The notes beneath the pieces were generated by a model. The model searched no databases, was not told the origin of the DNA, and was given only the letters and a program-made list of their open reading frames with translations. The position numbers and the translations under genes were made by a program. A stretch of 64,000 nucleotides of DNA from positions 62,001-126,000 of the forward strand of contig ML976667.1 of NCBI GenBank assembly GCA_010015655.1. Reading direction: 5' to 3'. Numbering within the stretch: position 1 is the stretch's first letter; each line of letters begins with the position of its first letter. Shown one piece after another: positions 11,101-21,259 of the stretch. This stretch comes from Bimuria novae-zelandiae CBS 107.79. Lineage: Eukaryota; Ascomycota; Dothideomycetes; Pleosporales; Didymosphaeriaceae.

Positions 11101-12540
11101 TTACACCTATAAAGAAGCTATAACTAACGCCAATACTCCACTATAGCGTCCGCCTATTAAACACGAAGTCTAAGCTCACGAGATTAACAGCACGTATATA
11201 ATCGTAGACATATTAGAGCTGCTACCAGGCGCTATATTAGTTGGCATTCGTTAGGTATTTAACATTAAGAAGGACGAACATGGCAAGGTAGTAAAGCGTA
11301 AGGCGCGACTCGTCGCCCAAGGATTCTCTTAGCGTCCCGGCATTAATTATTAAGACACGTACTCGCCGGTTATGCGCTACGACAGCCTGCGCCTTATTAT
11401 ATAGCTGGCACTGTACATGGGCTGGACGCTATGGCAAATAGACTTTAACGCTGCGTACCTTAATAGCCTACTAAAGCAGCCTATATATGCGCGCTGCCCG
11501 CCAGGCATTAACTACCCCAGCGGCTCTATCCTAAAGCTCCTAAAAGCCCTTTACGGCCTTAAGTAGTCCGGCCGCGAATGGTATAACGTCCTGCAAGCAT
11601 GGCTCTACCAGTAGGGATTTACACTAGCGGCCTTCGACCCTTATGTCTTCTTCAGAAAGTCCAAAGACATTATAATCGGCGTCTACGTCGACGACGTGCT
11701 AATAGCCGGAACAGATAAAGCGATCGCTGTCTTCATGACAGCCGCCGCCGCTCGCTTCCGCATGAAGGACCTTGGCCGACCTAGGATCCTCCTCGGTCTC
11801 GAGTTTAACTACAGCGACTACGATAGTGATATCCGCTATGTCCGCCTCCACCAGCGGACCTACGCACGTTCTATACTCTAGCGCTATAGCATGGACAAGT
11901 GTAACAGCCGCAAGACTCTACTTAACCCTAATAGCTTCCCACATTAGACGCCGTCCAACGAGCTAGTTAACAAAAATTGCTAAAGGCTATTCTAGTCTAT
12001 TATTAGTTCTATTAACTTTTTAGCTATTGTCTCTTAACCTGACCTTTTATATACGATTAGTATGCTAGGCTCTTATAATGCTAACCTATTTAAATAGCAT
12101 TTCTAACTTGCATACCAGGTGCTTCGCTATATATAAGGCACGGTTGATAGCTACGCTATCGAGATAGCCCCCCCGCTAAAAGGACTTTCGGCGAGCATAG
12201 ATAACATGGTTATTATATATACAGACGCATCCTTTGGTTTGGACCCTAATAACGCGAAATCGTTTTCTGGCTATGTAATAAAGGTTAATGGCTCCACCGT
12301 TGCCTGGTCATCCAAGCGGCAAGGCTGTGTGGCTAAGTCTACGATGGAAGCCAAATACATAGCCGCGTCCTACGCTGCCGCCTATCTTGTCTGGTTCTAT
12401 CTCGCTGTTGGCGAACTGACCGGCACGTTAACTACCACTAGTTAACCCGCTATTAACCAAGGATTATGGCACTTTAAGCTACTAGTTAATAATTAAGCCG
12501 CCCTATCGCTTATCTAAGACCCTAAGGTTTACTAATAGGC
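8117..12540 (+). pseudogene. Copia-2 gag-pol, one continuous frame with RIP stops
   Basis: From the ATG at 8117 (MSTFQFKLDLGSLPKL) gag, protease, integrase, RT and RNase H all lie in one frame with no net indel. Landmarks: knuckle C-x2-C-x4-H at 8864; protease FNTGALRHI at 9236 (D to N); integrase LEVIHTNLLGKFS and YISFVDNYTRHAW near 9925-10025; RT VFNIKKDEHGK at 11255, ARLVAQGFS, QIDFNAAYLN, and an intact GVYVDDVLIAG at 11681; RNase H YTDASFGLD and VAKSTMEAKYIAAS at 12206-12380. Stops are TAG/TAA at expected Gln/Trp codons. The C-terminus fades near 12540. Confidence 0.92.
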
Positions 12541-12667
12541 ATGTCTACTAAGAAGGTTTTAAGGACAAGGTTAACTGCCACAATAGTTAAAGGAGGACCT
12601 AAAGATCTAAGGCTAGCATGCTTATGCTTTGTGTATACTATATTCATGCTCCTCCGTCTAGGAGGAC

Positions 12668-12774
12668 TATTAAAGCAGGTGCTTCCCGGCATACGGAAGG
12701 AGCACGCTAGCCTATATAGGCGGCTTCTCCGCCTACATAGTTGATAACTCTTACACTTAACTTTAGTTCCAACA
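12668..12774 (+). repeat. 3' LTR of Copia-2
   Basis: 107 bases ending GTTCCAACA, followed directly by ATATT. The start reads TATTAAAGC where the 5' LTR has TGTTGAAGC, both differences G to A. The stem-loop recurs at 12712-12740. Confidence 0.93.
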
Positions 12775-14038
12775 ATATTTACATAGGACCCTAGAAGAAC
12801 ACAAGGAACACGTGCGAAAAGTGCTATAAAAGTTACAAGAGCATCGACTGCTCCTACACCCTAAGAAATACGAGTTCCATGTCACGGAAACAGAATATCT
12901 GGGATTTGTAATATCCCGGGAAGGTGTCAAAATGGACCCGAAGAAAATCGCGATAATAGAAGAATAGCCACTACTAGAATTAGTAAAGGATATCTAATCC
13001 TTCCTAGGCTTTACTAACTTCTATCGCAAATTTATTAGAAACTACTTAAAGGTCACCGCTCCACTAACAGAACTTACAAAGATAGAAAAATAGCGACCTC
13101 TGCAGGAAGTAAAGAAGGAAGCTTTTAAATAACTAAAGCGCCTATTCCTGATGGCACCCCTACTACAGATATACGACCCGGAGCGACGACATCGCATCCA
13201 CATAAACGCATCAGATTATGCGCTAGGGGCCGTTCTATTGCAAGAATGCGACGATAATAAGTAGAGACCCGTCTTCTACCACGCACGTAAACTCTCAGGG
13301 GCGGAGCTTAACTACAAAATCCATGATAAGGAACTACTAGCTATTATTAACTATTTTAAGCAATAGGAAGCGCAGCTTAAGAAAGCTAAATATTAGATAG
13401 AGGTATTCTTTAATTACCTTAATCTAACACGCTTCACAACGACTAAGAAGCTTAATTAACGATAGGCTAGATAGTCTAAATAGATGGCGGAATTTGACTT
13501 CTGCATTACGCATTTACTAGGAAACGCAAACGCTGCGGCAGATGCACTTAGTAGACAATTAGACCTCGTAGAAGAAGACGATGGAGGTAACCATATTACA
13601 ATCCTAACCTACGCGAAGGACAGAACCCTTCGCTATAATAAGACATAGCTCGCGCCAGCACTAGAAATACGGCGCACGGATCTTACTTATCACGGGCCAG
13701 CCGTGGATAGGATATAGGATTATAATAGGCTTACGAACAAGGATTGCCAAGCGTATAATCTCTACTAAGCTATAAAATTAACAGCACGAGACTATTTAAA
13801 CCATATCTAGATTAGTAAGTAGATAGCTCTGCTACTAATTAAAAAAATTACACGAAGACAAAGATTAGGGACACCTAGGGATTACTAAAACAACGCGCTA
13901 AATCGCGAACGAATATACTATCCTTAGGCTACGCCAGGCGGTATAGAAGGTTTTAGGCAACTATTTAGCCTGTCACAAGAATAAGCCTAAGAGACATAAG
14001 CCTTATGGCCTCTTACAGCCACTAAAGCCGCCCCCGAG
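12775..14038 (+). pseudogene. Gypsy I pol, RT end, RNase H and integrase zinc domain
   Basis: Continues the RT frame after Copia-2: LEEHKEHVRKVL, LLLHPKKYEFHVTETEYLGF and the thumb region. RNase H follows with INASDYALGAVLLQE at about 13200-13245 (D to N in the DAS motif), [21 protein letters not shown], and HLLGNANAAADALSR. The integrase HHCC-like region (HEDKD-GHLGITKT, LACHKNKPKRHKPYGLLQPL) ends at the hAT insertion, 8 bases before which the duplication CCCCCGAG begins. Several TAG/TAA stops. Confidence 0.9.
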
Positions 14039-14181
14039 CAGCGCGTCCAACAGTACGTAGTACGTACTGTTCGACCTCGCTACGGTTACGCTACGGTTGC
14101 TAGCTAATACGGTACGTACGCTACGGTTCGAAAGCCAGTACGGTATTAATAGTACGGCTGTAATATTTCCTAATTAGGAAA
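14039..14181. repeat. hAT left terminal inverted repeat and subterminal repeats
   Basis: The 21-base TIR is followed by about seven copies of TACGGT, GTACGTAC and close variants, ending at the palindrome TTTCCTAATTAGGAAA at about 14166-14181. Clusters of short subterminal words are known transposase-binding sites in plant and fungal hAT elements; that role here is inferred. Confidence 0.8.
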
Positions 14182-16779
14182 GTCCTGTGAATAGAGGTCT
14201 TCGGGAGCGTCGACGTCCAGATCCTCCATGCTAGCAGCGTCGTCCTCGGCAACCTCTGCCTCCTGTTTCTCCTTGTTATTTATATAGCTAGTCAGGTCCT
14301 TGAGGTAACTTGGCACGACGTTTCTCCTCAGCCAGTTCTTCTGTAGTTGACAGGCCTCAATCGTCTCTGGCGATAGTGAATTGCGATCGCACGTGACTGT
14401 ACGTTTGGCAGAGGAGAAACAGCGCTCGCAGTCGCACGAGGTGGCTGGCACAGAGAGGTGATCNNNNNNNNNNNNNNNNNNNNNNNNNNNNNNNNNNNNN
14501 NNNNNNNNNNNNNNNNNNNNNNNNNNNNNNNNNNNNNNNNNNNNNNNNNNNNNNNNNNNNNNNNNNNNNNNNNNNNNNNNNNNNNNNNNNNNNNNNNNNN
14601 NNNNNNNNNNNNNNNNNNNNNNNNNNNNNNNNNNNNNNNNNNNNNNNNNNNNNNNNNNNNNNNNNNNNNNNNNNNNNNNNNNNNNNNNNNNNNNNNNNNN
14701 NNNNNNNNNNNNNNNNNNNNNNNNNNNNNNNNNNNNNNNNNNNNNNNNNNNNNNNNNNNNNNNNNNNNNNNNNNNNNNNNNNNNNNNNNNNNNNNNNNNN
14801 NNNNNNNNNNNNNNNNNNNNNNNNNNNNNNNNNNNNNNNNNNNNNNNNNNNNNNNNNNNNNNNNNNNNNNNNNNNNNNNNNNNNNNNNNNNNNNNNNNNN
14901 NNNNNNNNNNNNNNNNNNNNNNNNNNNNNNNNNNNNNNNNNNNNNNNNNNNNNNNNNNNNNNNNNNNNNNNNNNNNNNNNNNNNNNNNNNNNNNNNNNNN
15001 NNNNNNNNNNNNNNNNNNNNNNNNNNNNNNNNNNNNNNNNNNNNNNNNNNNNNNNNNNNNNNNNNNNNNNNNNNNNNNNNNNNNNNNNNNNNNNNNNNNN
15101 NNNNNNNNNNNNNNNNNNNNNNNNNNNNNNNNNNNNNNNNNNNNNNNNNNNNNNNNNNNNNNNNNNNNNNNNNNNNNNNNNNNGGTCGTCGCGTAGATGT
15201 TTGGTGTAAAGTCGAATGGGCTTCCGAAGCTCCAGGCAACGTAGCAGCATCGCGTACGTACTGTGCCACCTGATACCGCCGTCTTGCACTAAACTGAGGG
15301 TGCTGAAGTTGAAGAGCTGGTCCTCGTCAAGCAGATCTTGTTGTATACCCATGAACAGGCGTCGTCGTTTATGTGAGGCGCACAGTGAGTTGACGAAATT
15401 GTGCAGCTTGCCGATGACGCCCTTCTCCCGGAACATCGTATATTGTTCTGCGGGCGACGCTCGCGATAGTTTGACTTCGAATTTGCTCAGACCTTTGCCG
15501 TATATAAGAGCCTTCGTAATAAGGTTTATTATATGCCCGGCACATCGGATTCGGTGTTGCTGGCCGACGTGGAGACGCTCGTCGGTGAGCTCGTTGATGG
15601 CAGCGAGGAAGGTCTCATCATTGTTCCCAGCATTATCAGCCACAAAACAATGGATATTACGCTCAAAGTCGTACTCGCGAGCAACCTCAAGGATAATGGA
15701 AGCTTGCGCAGGACCCGTATGGTCACAGAAAAGCGCGCGAAAGGCGATAAGTAGGTCGCGTTGGTGGAATCGAGAGTCTGGCAGGCGCGTCAGCAAGGCT
15801 CGGATCTCTGGATTTTTCTCCAAGTCTCCTTAAATCCGCCTAACTTCGGAGTCTTGGCAGATCCTCTAGCGTACTTACCCACGAAGTGGGCGGCAACTCC
15901 CAGAAAGTCCACATTGTTTGGCGACGTCCAGATATCGCAACTTATACTTATCTTACTCTGCGCCGCGCGCAAAAGCTTCTGTATATACCCCTTCCTCTCC
16001 GCCATAGCTTTTTTCACGTACCCAGAAAGTGTGGTACGGCTGTTCGGCAGGGCATGCAGCAGATCCGTTCGATTCCATGTCAGCAAGCCTCTGCTGCCCG
16101 GCGACGTCGCCATCGCGAAGCTCAGATCATGAAGGATTACCCAGTCAATATACGCCTTTGACAGCTCTAGTTCTTGCCATGGCGTATGAGAAACTCCAGA
16201 TCCGGCGCCCGCAGCTCTCTTAAACGGATCTGACAAGAGGCCAGAAGTGGGCGGCATGAGACCTCTGTCTGGGTTGATAAAATGCGCCTTCTTAAGATAG
16301 ACGGCAATATGAGCGGTACCAGACTTGATATCGAAGAGGCAGGCGGCTGTTCTCTCTCTATGGCATTTCTCACATATAAAGAACGTCCTTCTGCTAATCA
16401 TATCGTCCTCCAGGTAGCTCAACTCTGCGCCGTATCGCCATATTGATGCTGCTTTGCGGCCGCCCAGAGACTTGGATTTATGCCGCACGCGGTATCCTAT
16501 ACGATTGGCGACAAGGTGCGTCTTGCCGTGCCATAGATTGGCCCAATCAATATCGAACTCCCTGCCATTATTGCGGTCCGTAGGATACTCGTGGGGAGGA
16601 TGGATGGACGGCGACGACGATCGCGAGGAGCTGGCTGATGAGAGAGCTCTCCGGGCGGCAAAGGCATGATACGGTATCGGTGTTGATAGCTGCGACGGCT
16701 GCAATACTTGAGACGATCGCGTATTATAAGAGGAGTTCATCCAGGAAGCAATTGACATGTTGAATTTAATAATAAACAA
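14170..16779 (-). CDS. hAT transposase with BED-type zinc finger, two exons plus a gap
   Basis: Cut-and-paste transposase of the hAT superfamily. Exon 1 (16779-15879) opens MFIIKFNMSIASWMNSS; the second Met at 16758 is an alternative start. It has a BED-like finger, W-RYGAEL then CEKC-x22-H-x9-H (roughly residues 120-190), and ISCDIWTSPN with the first catalytic Asp. A 50-base intron (15829-15878) joins HFVG to GDLEKNPEIRALL. Exon 2 has HCFVADNAGNND (second Asp), RCAGHIINL and RWHSTYAMLL. After the gap, VPATSCDCERCFSSAKRT and LSPETIEACQLQKNWLR are the dimerisation region. The stop is at 14170. The catalytic Glu falls in or next to the gap. The piece after the gap is in another phase, so the gap length is approximate or hides another intron. 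No in-frame stop is seen. Confidence 0.9.
14464..15183. other. Assembly gap (720 N)
   Basis: Run of N inside the hAT transposase, removing the middle of exon 2. Any reading frame crossing it is not evidence of coding. Confidence 1.
15829..15878 (-). other. Intron in the hAT transposase
   Basis: On the minus strand it begins GTAAGTACGC and ends GGATTTAAG, 50 bases, the usual size for filamentous ascomycetes. Splicing it (phase 1, G|GA) puts the two exons in one frame at the place where the family has continuous sequence. Without it the upstream frame ends within about 90 bases. Confidence 0.8.
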
Positions 16780-16937
16780 GATAAACGGGCTAACGATTGT
16801 ATAGGGATGAGGGCGAAAAGTTAGTCAGGGGCCGAAGCTCCGCATTTGCTCTGTGAGGAGACATACTACACCCAAAACAGCTAGATCCATCAAATCCATC
16901 AAATCCGCCACCCAGAGCTCTACTCACGCCTCCTTCC

Positions 16938-17085
16938 TAATTAGGAACCGTACAGCCGTACTACGGGTCAAAATCTGGTACAGTACGGTGTACGGTACGG
17001 TGGGCGCCTCACTACGGTACGTACTGTCAAAAACCAACTACGGACCGTAGATTACGGACCGTAGTACGTACTGTTGGACGCGCTG
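16938..17085. repeat. hAT right subterminal repeats and terminal inverted repeat
   Basis: Starts near TTCCTAATTAGGAACC (about 16935), the counterpart of the left palindrome. It carries about ten TACGGT/ACGGACCGTA-type words and ends in the TIR at 17065-17085. Confidence 0.8.
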
Positions 17086-17093
17086 CCCCCGAG

Positions 17094-17408
17094 ACCATAG
17101 TTAAGCGTGACCATAGACTTTATCGTGAAGTTACCAGCATTACTAGCACTAGGGAATAAGGATCCCTACGACTTAATCTTAGTTATAATCTGCTAACTTA
17201 CTAAGGAGTTAAGGTTTGTGCTAATTAGAGAAGCTATGTTAGCAAAGGAACTAGCCTATGTGGTAGAGCAAGAACTAATATCACAAGTCGGACAACCTGA
17301 CGAGTTCATTATAGACAGGGCTAAGATATTTACATTATTATACTAGACCACGTTTACAGCTAAATTAGGGATTAAGCACAAGCTCACGACGAGCTTCTAT
17401 CCTAAAAC
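17094..17408 (+). pseudogene. Gypsy I integrase catalytic core
   Basis: Resumes after the hAT element with RPW, then VTIDFIVKLPALL (first Asp kept), DLILVII, EFIIDRAKIFT (second Asp kept) and GIKHKLTTSFYPKT. Copia-3 is inserted directly after FYPKT, just ahead of the DGQTER block that carries the catalytic Glu. A few TAG/TAA stops. Confidence 0.88.
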
Positions 17409-17542
17409 TATAAGGAAGGGAAGACGGCTGCGTTGATTTCTCTATCGTAGAGATATCCTACATATATATAGACGTTGGATCCTGCCAAGAGTCTAGGCAT
17501 GGAACCTGATAGAATCGAAGCTGATGGAATTATACCGTAACA
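17409..17542 (-). repeat. 3' LTR of Copia-3 (left copy)
   Basis: 134 bases, here starting TATAAGGAAGG where the right copy keeps TGTGAGGAAGG. Contains a TATA run (CATATATATATAGACG, about 17459-17474) and a perfect six-base stem-loop (TCTCTA-TCG-TAGAGA) just before it. Confidence 0.93.
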
Positions 17543-17569
17543 CACCCCCCTAGCTGCAGTAAACAACAA

Positions 17570-19130
17570 AGCTAACTTCTTAAGATATTAATCTAAATCT
17601 CCTAAATAGTCGCACCCCCTAATCTTCTTGTTAATACTAGGTAAAAAAGTTACTAGGTTCTGGTACGTCGTTATTACTAGTAGATAGTCCCTTTAGCTGC
17701 TCTGTGATATCTGTGAGGCCTAGCTATTTAATAAAGTTGCTGTGTTTCTGCCAAACTAGTGTCTTTATGAGACCGTTAGCAGGCATTTGATTTATAGGCT
17801 TCTAATTAATCTATAGCTTCCCAGCATCTACTTCCTGTCGTAGCTATATCTAATAGGTGTTAACATGTCTTAGCTTCGTATAAAGCCTATCCTTAGTCTT
17901 GTTAACAATCCCTATAGTCTGCTAATTATTATAGTACAAGGTAGGCAAGATCTCTGGCTAAAAGCGTACGTAATTAAATATTTTATTCCACTATTCTATC
18001 TCACTCCTAGCAGTCGATAGAGCGAGTAATTTAGCCTTAGTAGTTAATTTCGTAACTAAGCGCTGTAAGGTCGATTTCCAGTTAATTAGCAGTCCATATA
18101 GCTTAAACAAGTAGCCTTGTAAGCTTCGACGCGTATTAGGATCGTTAGTATATGCTGCGTTAGATGCTCCGTAGAACAGTGGCTCTGTTCCAGCTCTAGG
18201 ATCGTCCTCGGGCGTCTCACAGAGATATGTCGTGTTCTCTGTACCTAGCCGTGATGCCCTGATGGCTAGATGCCTTGTGCCAACTAGATATCGCCATACG
18301 TGCTTAGCAGCGTTTAAATGTTTCTGCCCTGGATTCTGCAGATGGCGTGCCAGTACTAAGTGTGCTCGGGCGACATCAGGCCGTGTAAACGTCGAGATGT
18401 AGGCTAGTAAGCCTACTAATTACTAATAAGTATAGGTACGTTAAGAACTTAGTTCCTTAGTGCTTAGAGCTAGATAATTCTTTACTAGTGGCACTGCTGG
18501 ATAGACCTTGTGCGTGTGTACGAGGTCAAACTTTATTATAATCTTGTTAATAAAGGAATCTTGAATTAGCCAGATTTTCCCTTTTAACTAATCCCTCACA
18601 ATTCGTATACCTAGGAACCACCTTAGTTCTCCTAGGCAGCGTAGCTTGTACCTAGCTCGCAGGCTTCGTTCGAACTGACTATAGTGTACTAGATTGTCTG
18701 GGTGTACGAGGACTACGATATTGTTAATATAGAAAAAGACAATTAGGCTCTCGCTAGTAAATAAGCAAGGTACTTCCTTAACTAGCTTTAGTCCTAGCTT
18801 AACTAAAGTACTCTTTAGGTACTTATACTAGAGAAGTAGAGTATCGCGTAGTCCGTAAAGTGCGCGCTTAAGCTTTAATAGCTTACTAAGTTAATTCTTA
18901 AATCTGTTAGGCGTGCGTACATAGATTAGACAATTAAGGTAAGCGTTTAGGAAGGCATTCAGAACATCGTACTAATAGGCAAGCAGCCCAAAAGCAGCCA
19001 ATAGAGCAATTAGGAAGCGGAATACGCGTGCTACCAGTGTCGCTGCATAGGTGTCTCCCCAGTCTTCCTATAGGTCTCCTCTGACTACTAGTCGCGCCTT
19101 AAACTTGTAAAGGAAGCTATCCTAATTAAA
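17570..19130 (-). pseudogene. Copia-3 reverse transcriptase and RNase H
   Basis: Reading leftwards from about 19130: VFTYKFN, FKARLVVRGDL, GDTYAATLVARVFRFLIAL, YDVLNAFLNAYLN, RALYGLRDTLLL. The catalytic block FFYINNIVVL is at about 18710-18735, where the family has YVDD (V to I, D to N twice). Then RCLGELRWFLGIRIVRD, ARHLQNPGQKHLNAAKHVWRYL, and RNase H FYGASNAAYTND, SLQGYLFKLYG, TKLTTKAKLLALS at about 17995-18165. Two D to N changes make the polymerase inactive. Stops are TAG/TAA only. Confidence 0.9.
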
Positions 19131-19199
19131 CTTATAAGTAAATACCTATATAAGTGGTGGAACTTCCTCTTACATAGTCGCCTAAGTAGCTATAGTCCT

Positions 19200-21250
19200 G
19201 CCAAAACACCCCTTGCTTTTGCAACTGTCGAGCTCTACGTTTGTAGCTTTACAAAACTCTGCGCCGAATGGGTGCTTCTCTAGATCCTTTTATCGCTTCG
19301 GTGGAGGCGGCAGCTGATCGCGATGTAGCCTAGTTCTAGGAAGCTTACTGAATAGCTTTTCTGGCGCGGATGGGTTGACAGTCGCAGCGAACGTAGCGAA
19401 GTAGTTTCTAGGTGTCCTACTATTTCTGTCTCTGCGTCTGCTACTAGATATAATATTACTAGCGTTAATAATGCTGCTAATCTTGTCTCGTCTACGCGCG
19501 TTGTTTAAACGTTAATCTAGTGCTTTGTCTCTTTCTACTAGTGGTTGCCAGCCGCGAGGGAGCTTAACTTCGTTATCTACTATTTAAATAGACTACTAAT
19601 TTCTGGCTAATATTTAATTATCGTTTAATATAGCACTAGGCTCTGGCGTATCTTTTAGTGTTAAAAGTCTGCGCTACTTAAATGACTTAGCTTCTATTGC
19701 CTTTATTATCTGCTACTAGCGTATTAGCTTACTTAGAAGCTGCGCCTTAGCGCTATCCTTGTCTTTTAAAGTTAATATATTTGTTCGCGAATTGCCCTAA
19801 GTTATAATAAATAGCTAATTAATCTCTAGGTCCTCTAGCTTATCTAACTCTTTAATATTTAGTATTATTACTACTGTGCGTAGCGTCTTCTTCTTAGCAT
19901 ACACCTCGTCGGGAGTGTATAGCTTTAATGGCATAAGGACCACATCTCTAGTCCTGATGACTCTGCCCAGTGTTGGCATCCAAATGCGATAGATATTCGT
20001 CGAATTGTATCCAACTAGGTGTCCTATTAAAGCACGAGATTCTAGCTTCTCTCCACGCTTTAACTACTAATTAAGGACGTACGCTCGTGCTCCTATAATA
20101 CTAAAATAAGCTACTAATAGCTTTACATTTCTAATAATCTAACAGGGCGTTCGCTAGTTAAGCGATTTAGTAGGTGTGTAATTAAGTAGATAGACAGCTA
20201 CTATAACGTATTTATTTAATAGCTCCATTAATAAGTCTGCTTTAAGCCTAATAGCTCTTACACGAATAATAATTAAGTAGCTAGCTTTCTTTATTATCCT
20301 ATTCTACTCTTCTATATATTCTACATACGGTTCGACGACTATCCCTAGATCCTTAAAGACATTAAGTAGCTTAGAATAGCCTCGTTTACTATTAAGTCGT
20401 ACGATAGCTACATGCGCGCGAAATTAGCGCTATAGTTTAGCTAGTAGTTTCTATGCTACTTATTAAAGCGTTATAAAGCTTTTATTAGGTAGGTAACAAG
20501 CTTCGTGCCACTTGCTGTACTAATTAACAGCGTAGAAGAGCTATAGATCTCTATTATAGCAACGCTCAGTGCGCTCCCTTAGCTATATAAGGTCTATTCC
20601 TAATCGATAGAATAGACGCTCTGCTAGCTTACGTAGAGCTCTCCTGCTGATAAACTTGTGTAGCTTCGTCTCTATATAGACCTTATAGTCTGTCCACATC
20701 GGCGCGTGCTGCTCACTAAGCTGTATTCTATTAACGCTTTCTAGCAGATAAGCAATTACCTTTTGATTTGCATAGCTAAATACTCTATAAGCTTCTATCG
20801 CGCTCACGCTCAGTAGCTTCCTGCTAGTATAAGATAGTCTAGGTCGATACTAAGTTGCGTAGAGTTCTAGCGGCGGTCGATCGTTATAATCCAAGTCTAT
20901 TAGCTAGTAACTACCATTGTATTTAAGCTAACAGATCACATTCGATGGCTTCCGTTAATATAGGCAGTTTTGGCTAGAGTTAAATTTAATTCCTAGGCTC
21001 CTGCATTAAGATAGGCTAACAATACTCGTAAAGAACTTAGGTATATATACGACGTACGTTAGTTAAATCGTCTTAACTCTAAAAGGCGTATTAATCTTAA
21101 GTAGGACCTCTCCCTATTCTTAGATAGGTTTTAGTTGGCCACTAGCGTACGCGCTTTCTCCTAGCTTAGCATTAGAGATCTTCTTCTAGCCATAGGCCTT
21201 TGTATTCGTAACATGCGTGTTCGAACCAGGATCAAGAATCTATCTATTTA
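19200..21250 (-). pseudogene. Copia-3 protease, integrase and linker
   Basis: Protease block ILDPGSNTHVTN at about 21205-21245. Integrase with SEQHAPMWTDYKVYIETKLH and ALRKLAERLFYRLGIDLI at 20583-20807, a clear stop-free piece. The C-terminal blocks KLESRALIGHLVGYNSTN, IYRIWMPTLGR and VIRTRDVVLMPLK end near 19900. A Lys/Glu-rich linker leads to RT. The layout parallels Copia-1 position by position. Confidence 0.85.
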
Positions 21251-21259
21251 ATAGTAGAG

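Larger units (their letters stand above)
7517..12774 (+). mobile_element. Copia-2, Ty1/copia retrotransposon with very short LTRs
   Basis: 5258-base element inserted just after the YLDNILIY block of Gypsy I RT. The duplication ATATT is at 7512-7516 and 12775-12779. LTRs of 107 bases flank a 0.5 kb leader and a single gag-pol frame in copia order. A purine-rich run (CTAGGAGGAC) lies just before the 3' LTR. Mutation load is uneven: the 3' half of pol (about 11040-12440) is GC-rich and nearly stop-free, the 5' half is heavily damaged. Confidence 0.95.
14039..17085 (-). mobile_element. hAT DNA transposon inserted in Gypsy I integrase
   Basis: 3047 bases as given, including a 720-base gap. Perfect 21-base terminal inverted repeats beginning CAGCGCGTCCAACAGTACGT (14039-14059 and 17065-17085). 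An 8-base direct repeat CCCCCGAG (14031-14038 and 17086-17093), the hAT length. Subterminal arrays of TACGGT/GTACG words lie at both ends. Removing the element and one repeat restores the integrase frame (LKPPPRPW). The transposase reads on the minus strand without stops. Base composition is clearly higher in GC than the surrounding host element. Confidence 0.95.

Noticed and set aside
14458..15273. Open frames of hundreds of codons across 14464-15183
   Set aside because: They are mostly undefined residues from the run of N; only the short ends carry sequence, and only the minus-strand ends match hAT transposase.
15216..16669. Plus-strand open frames of 64-205 codons over the hAT gene
   Set aside because: They mirror the unmutated minus-strand transposase exons. 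No motif is visible on the plus strand.
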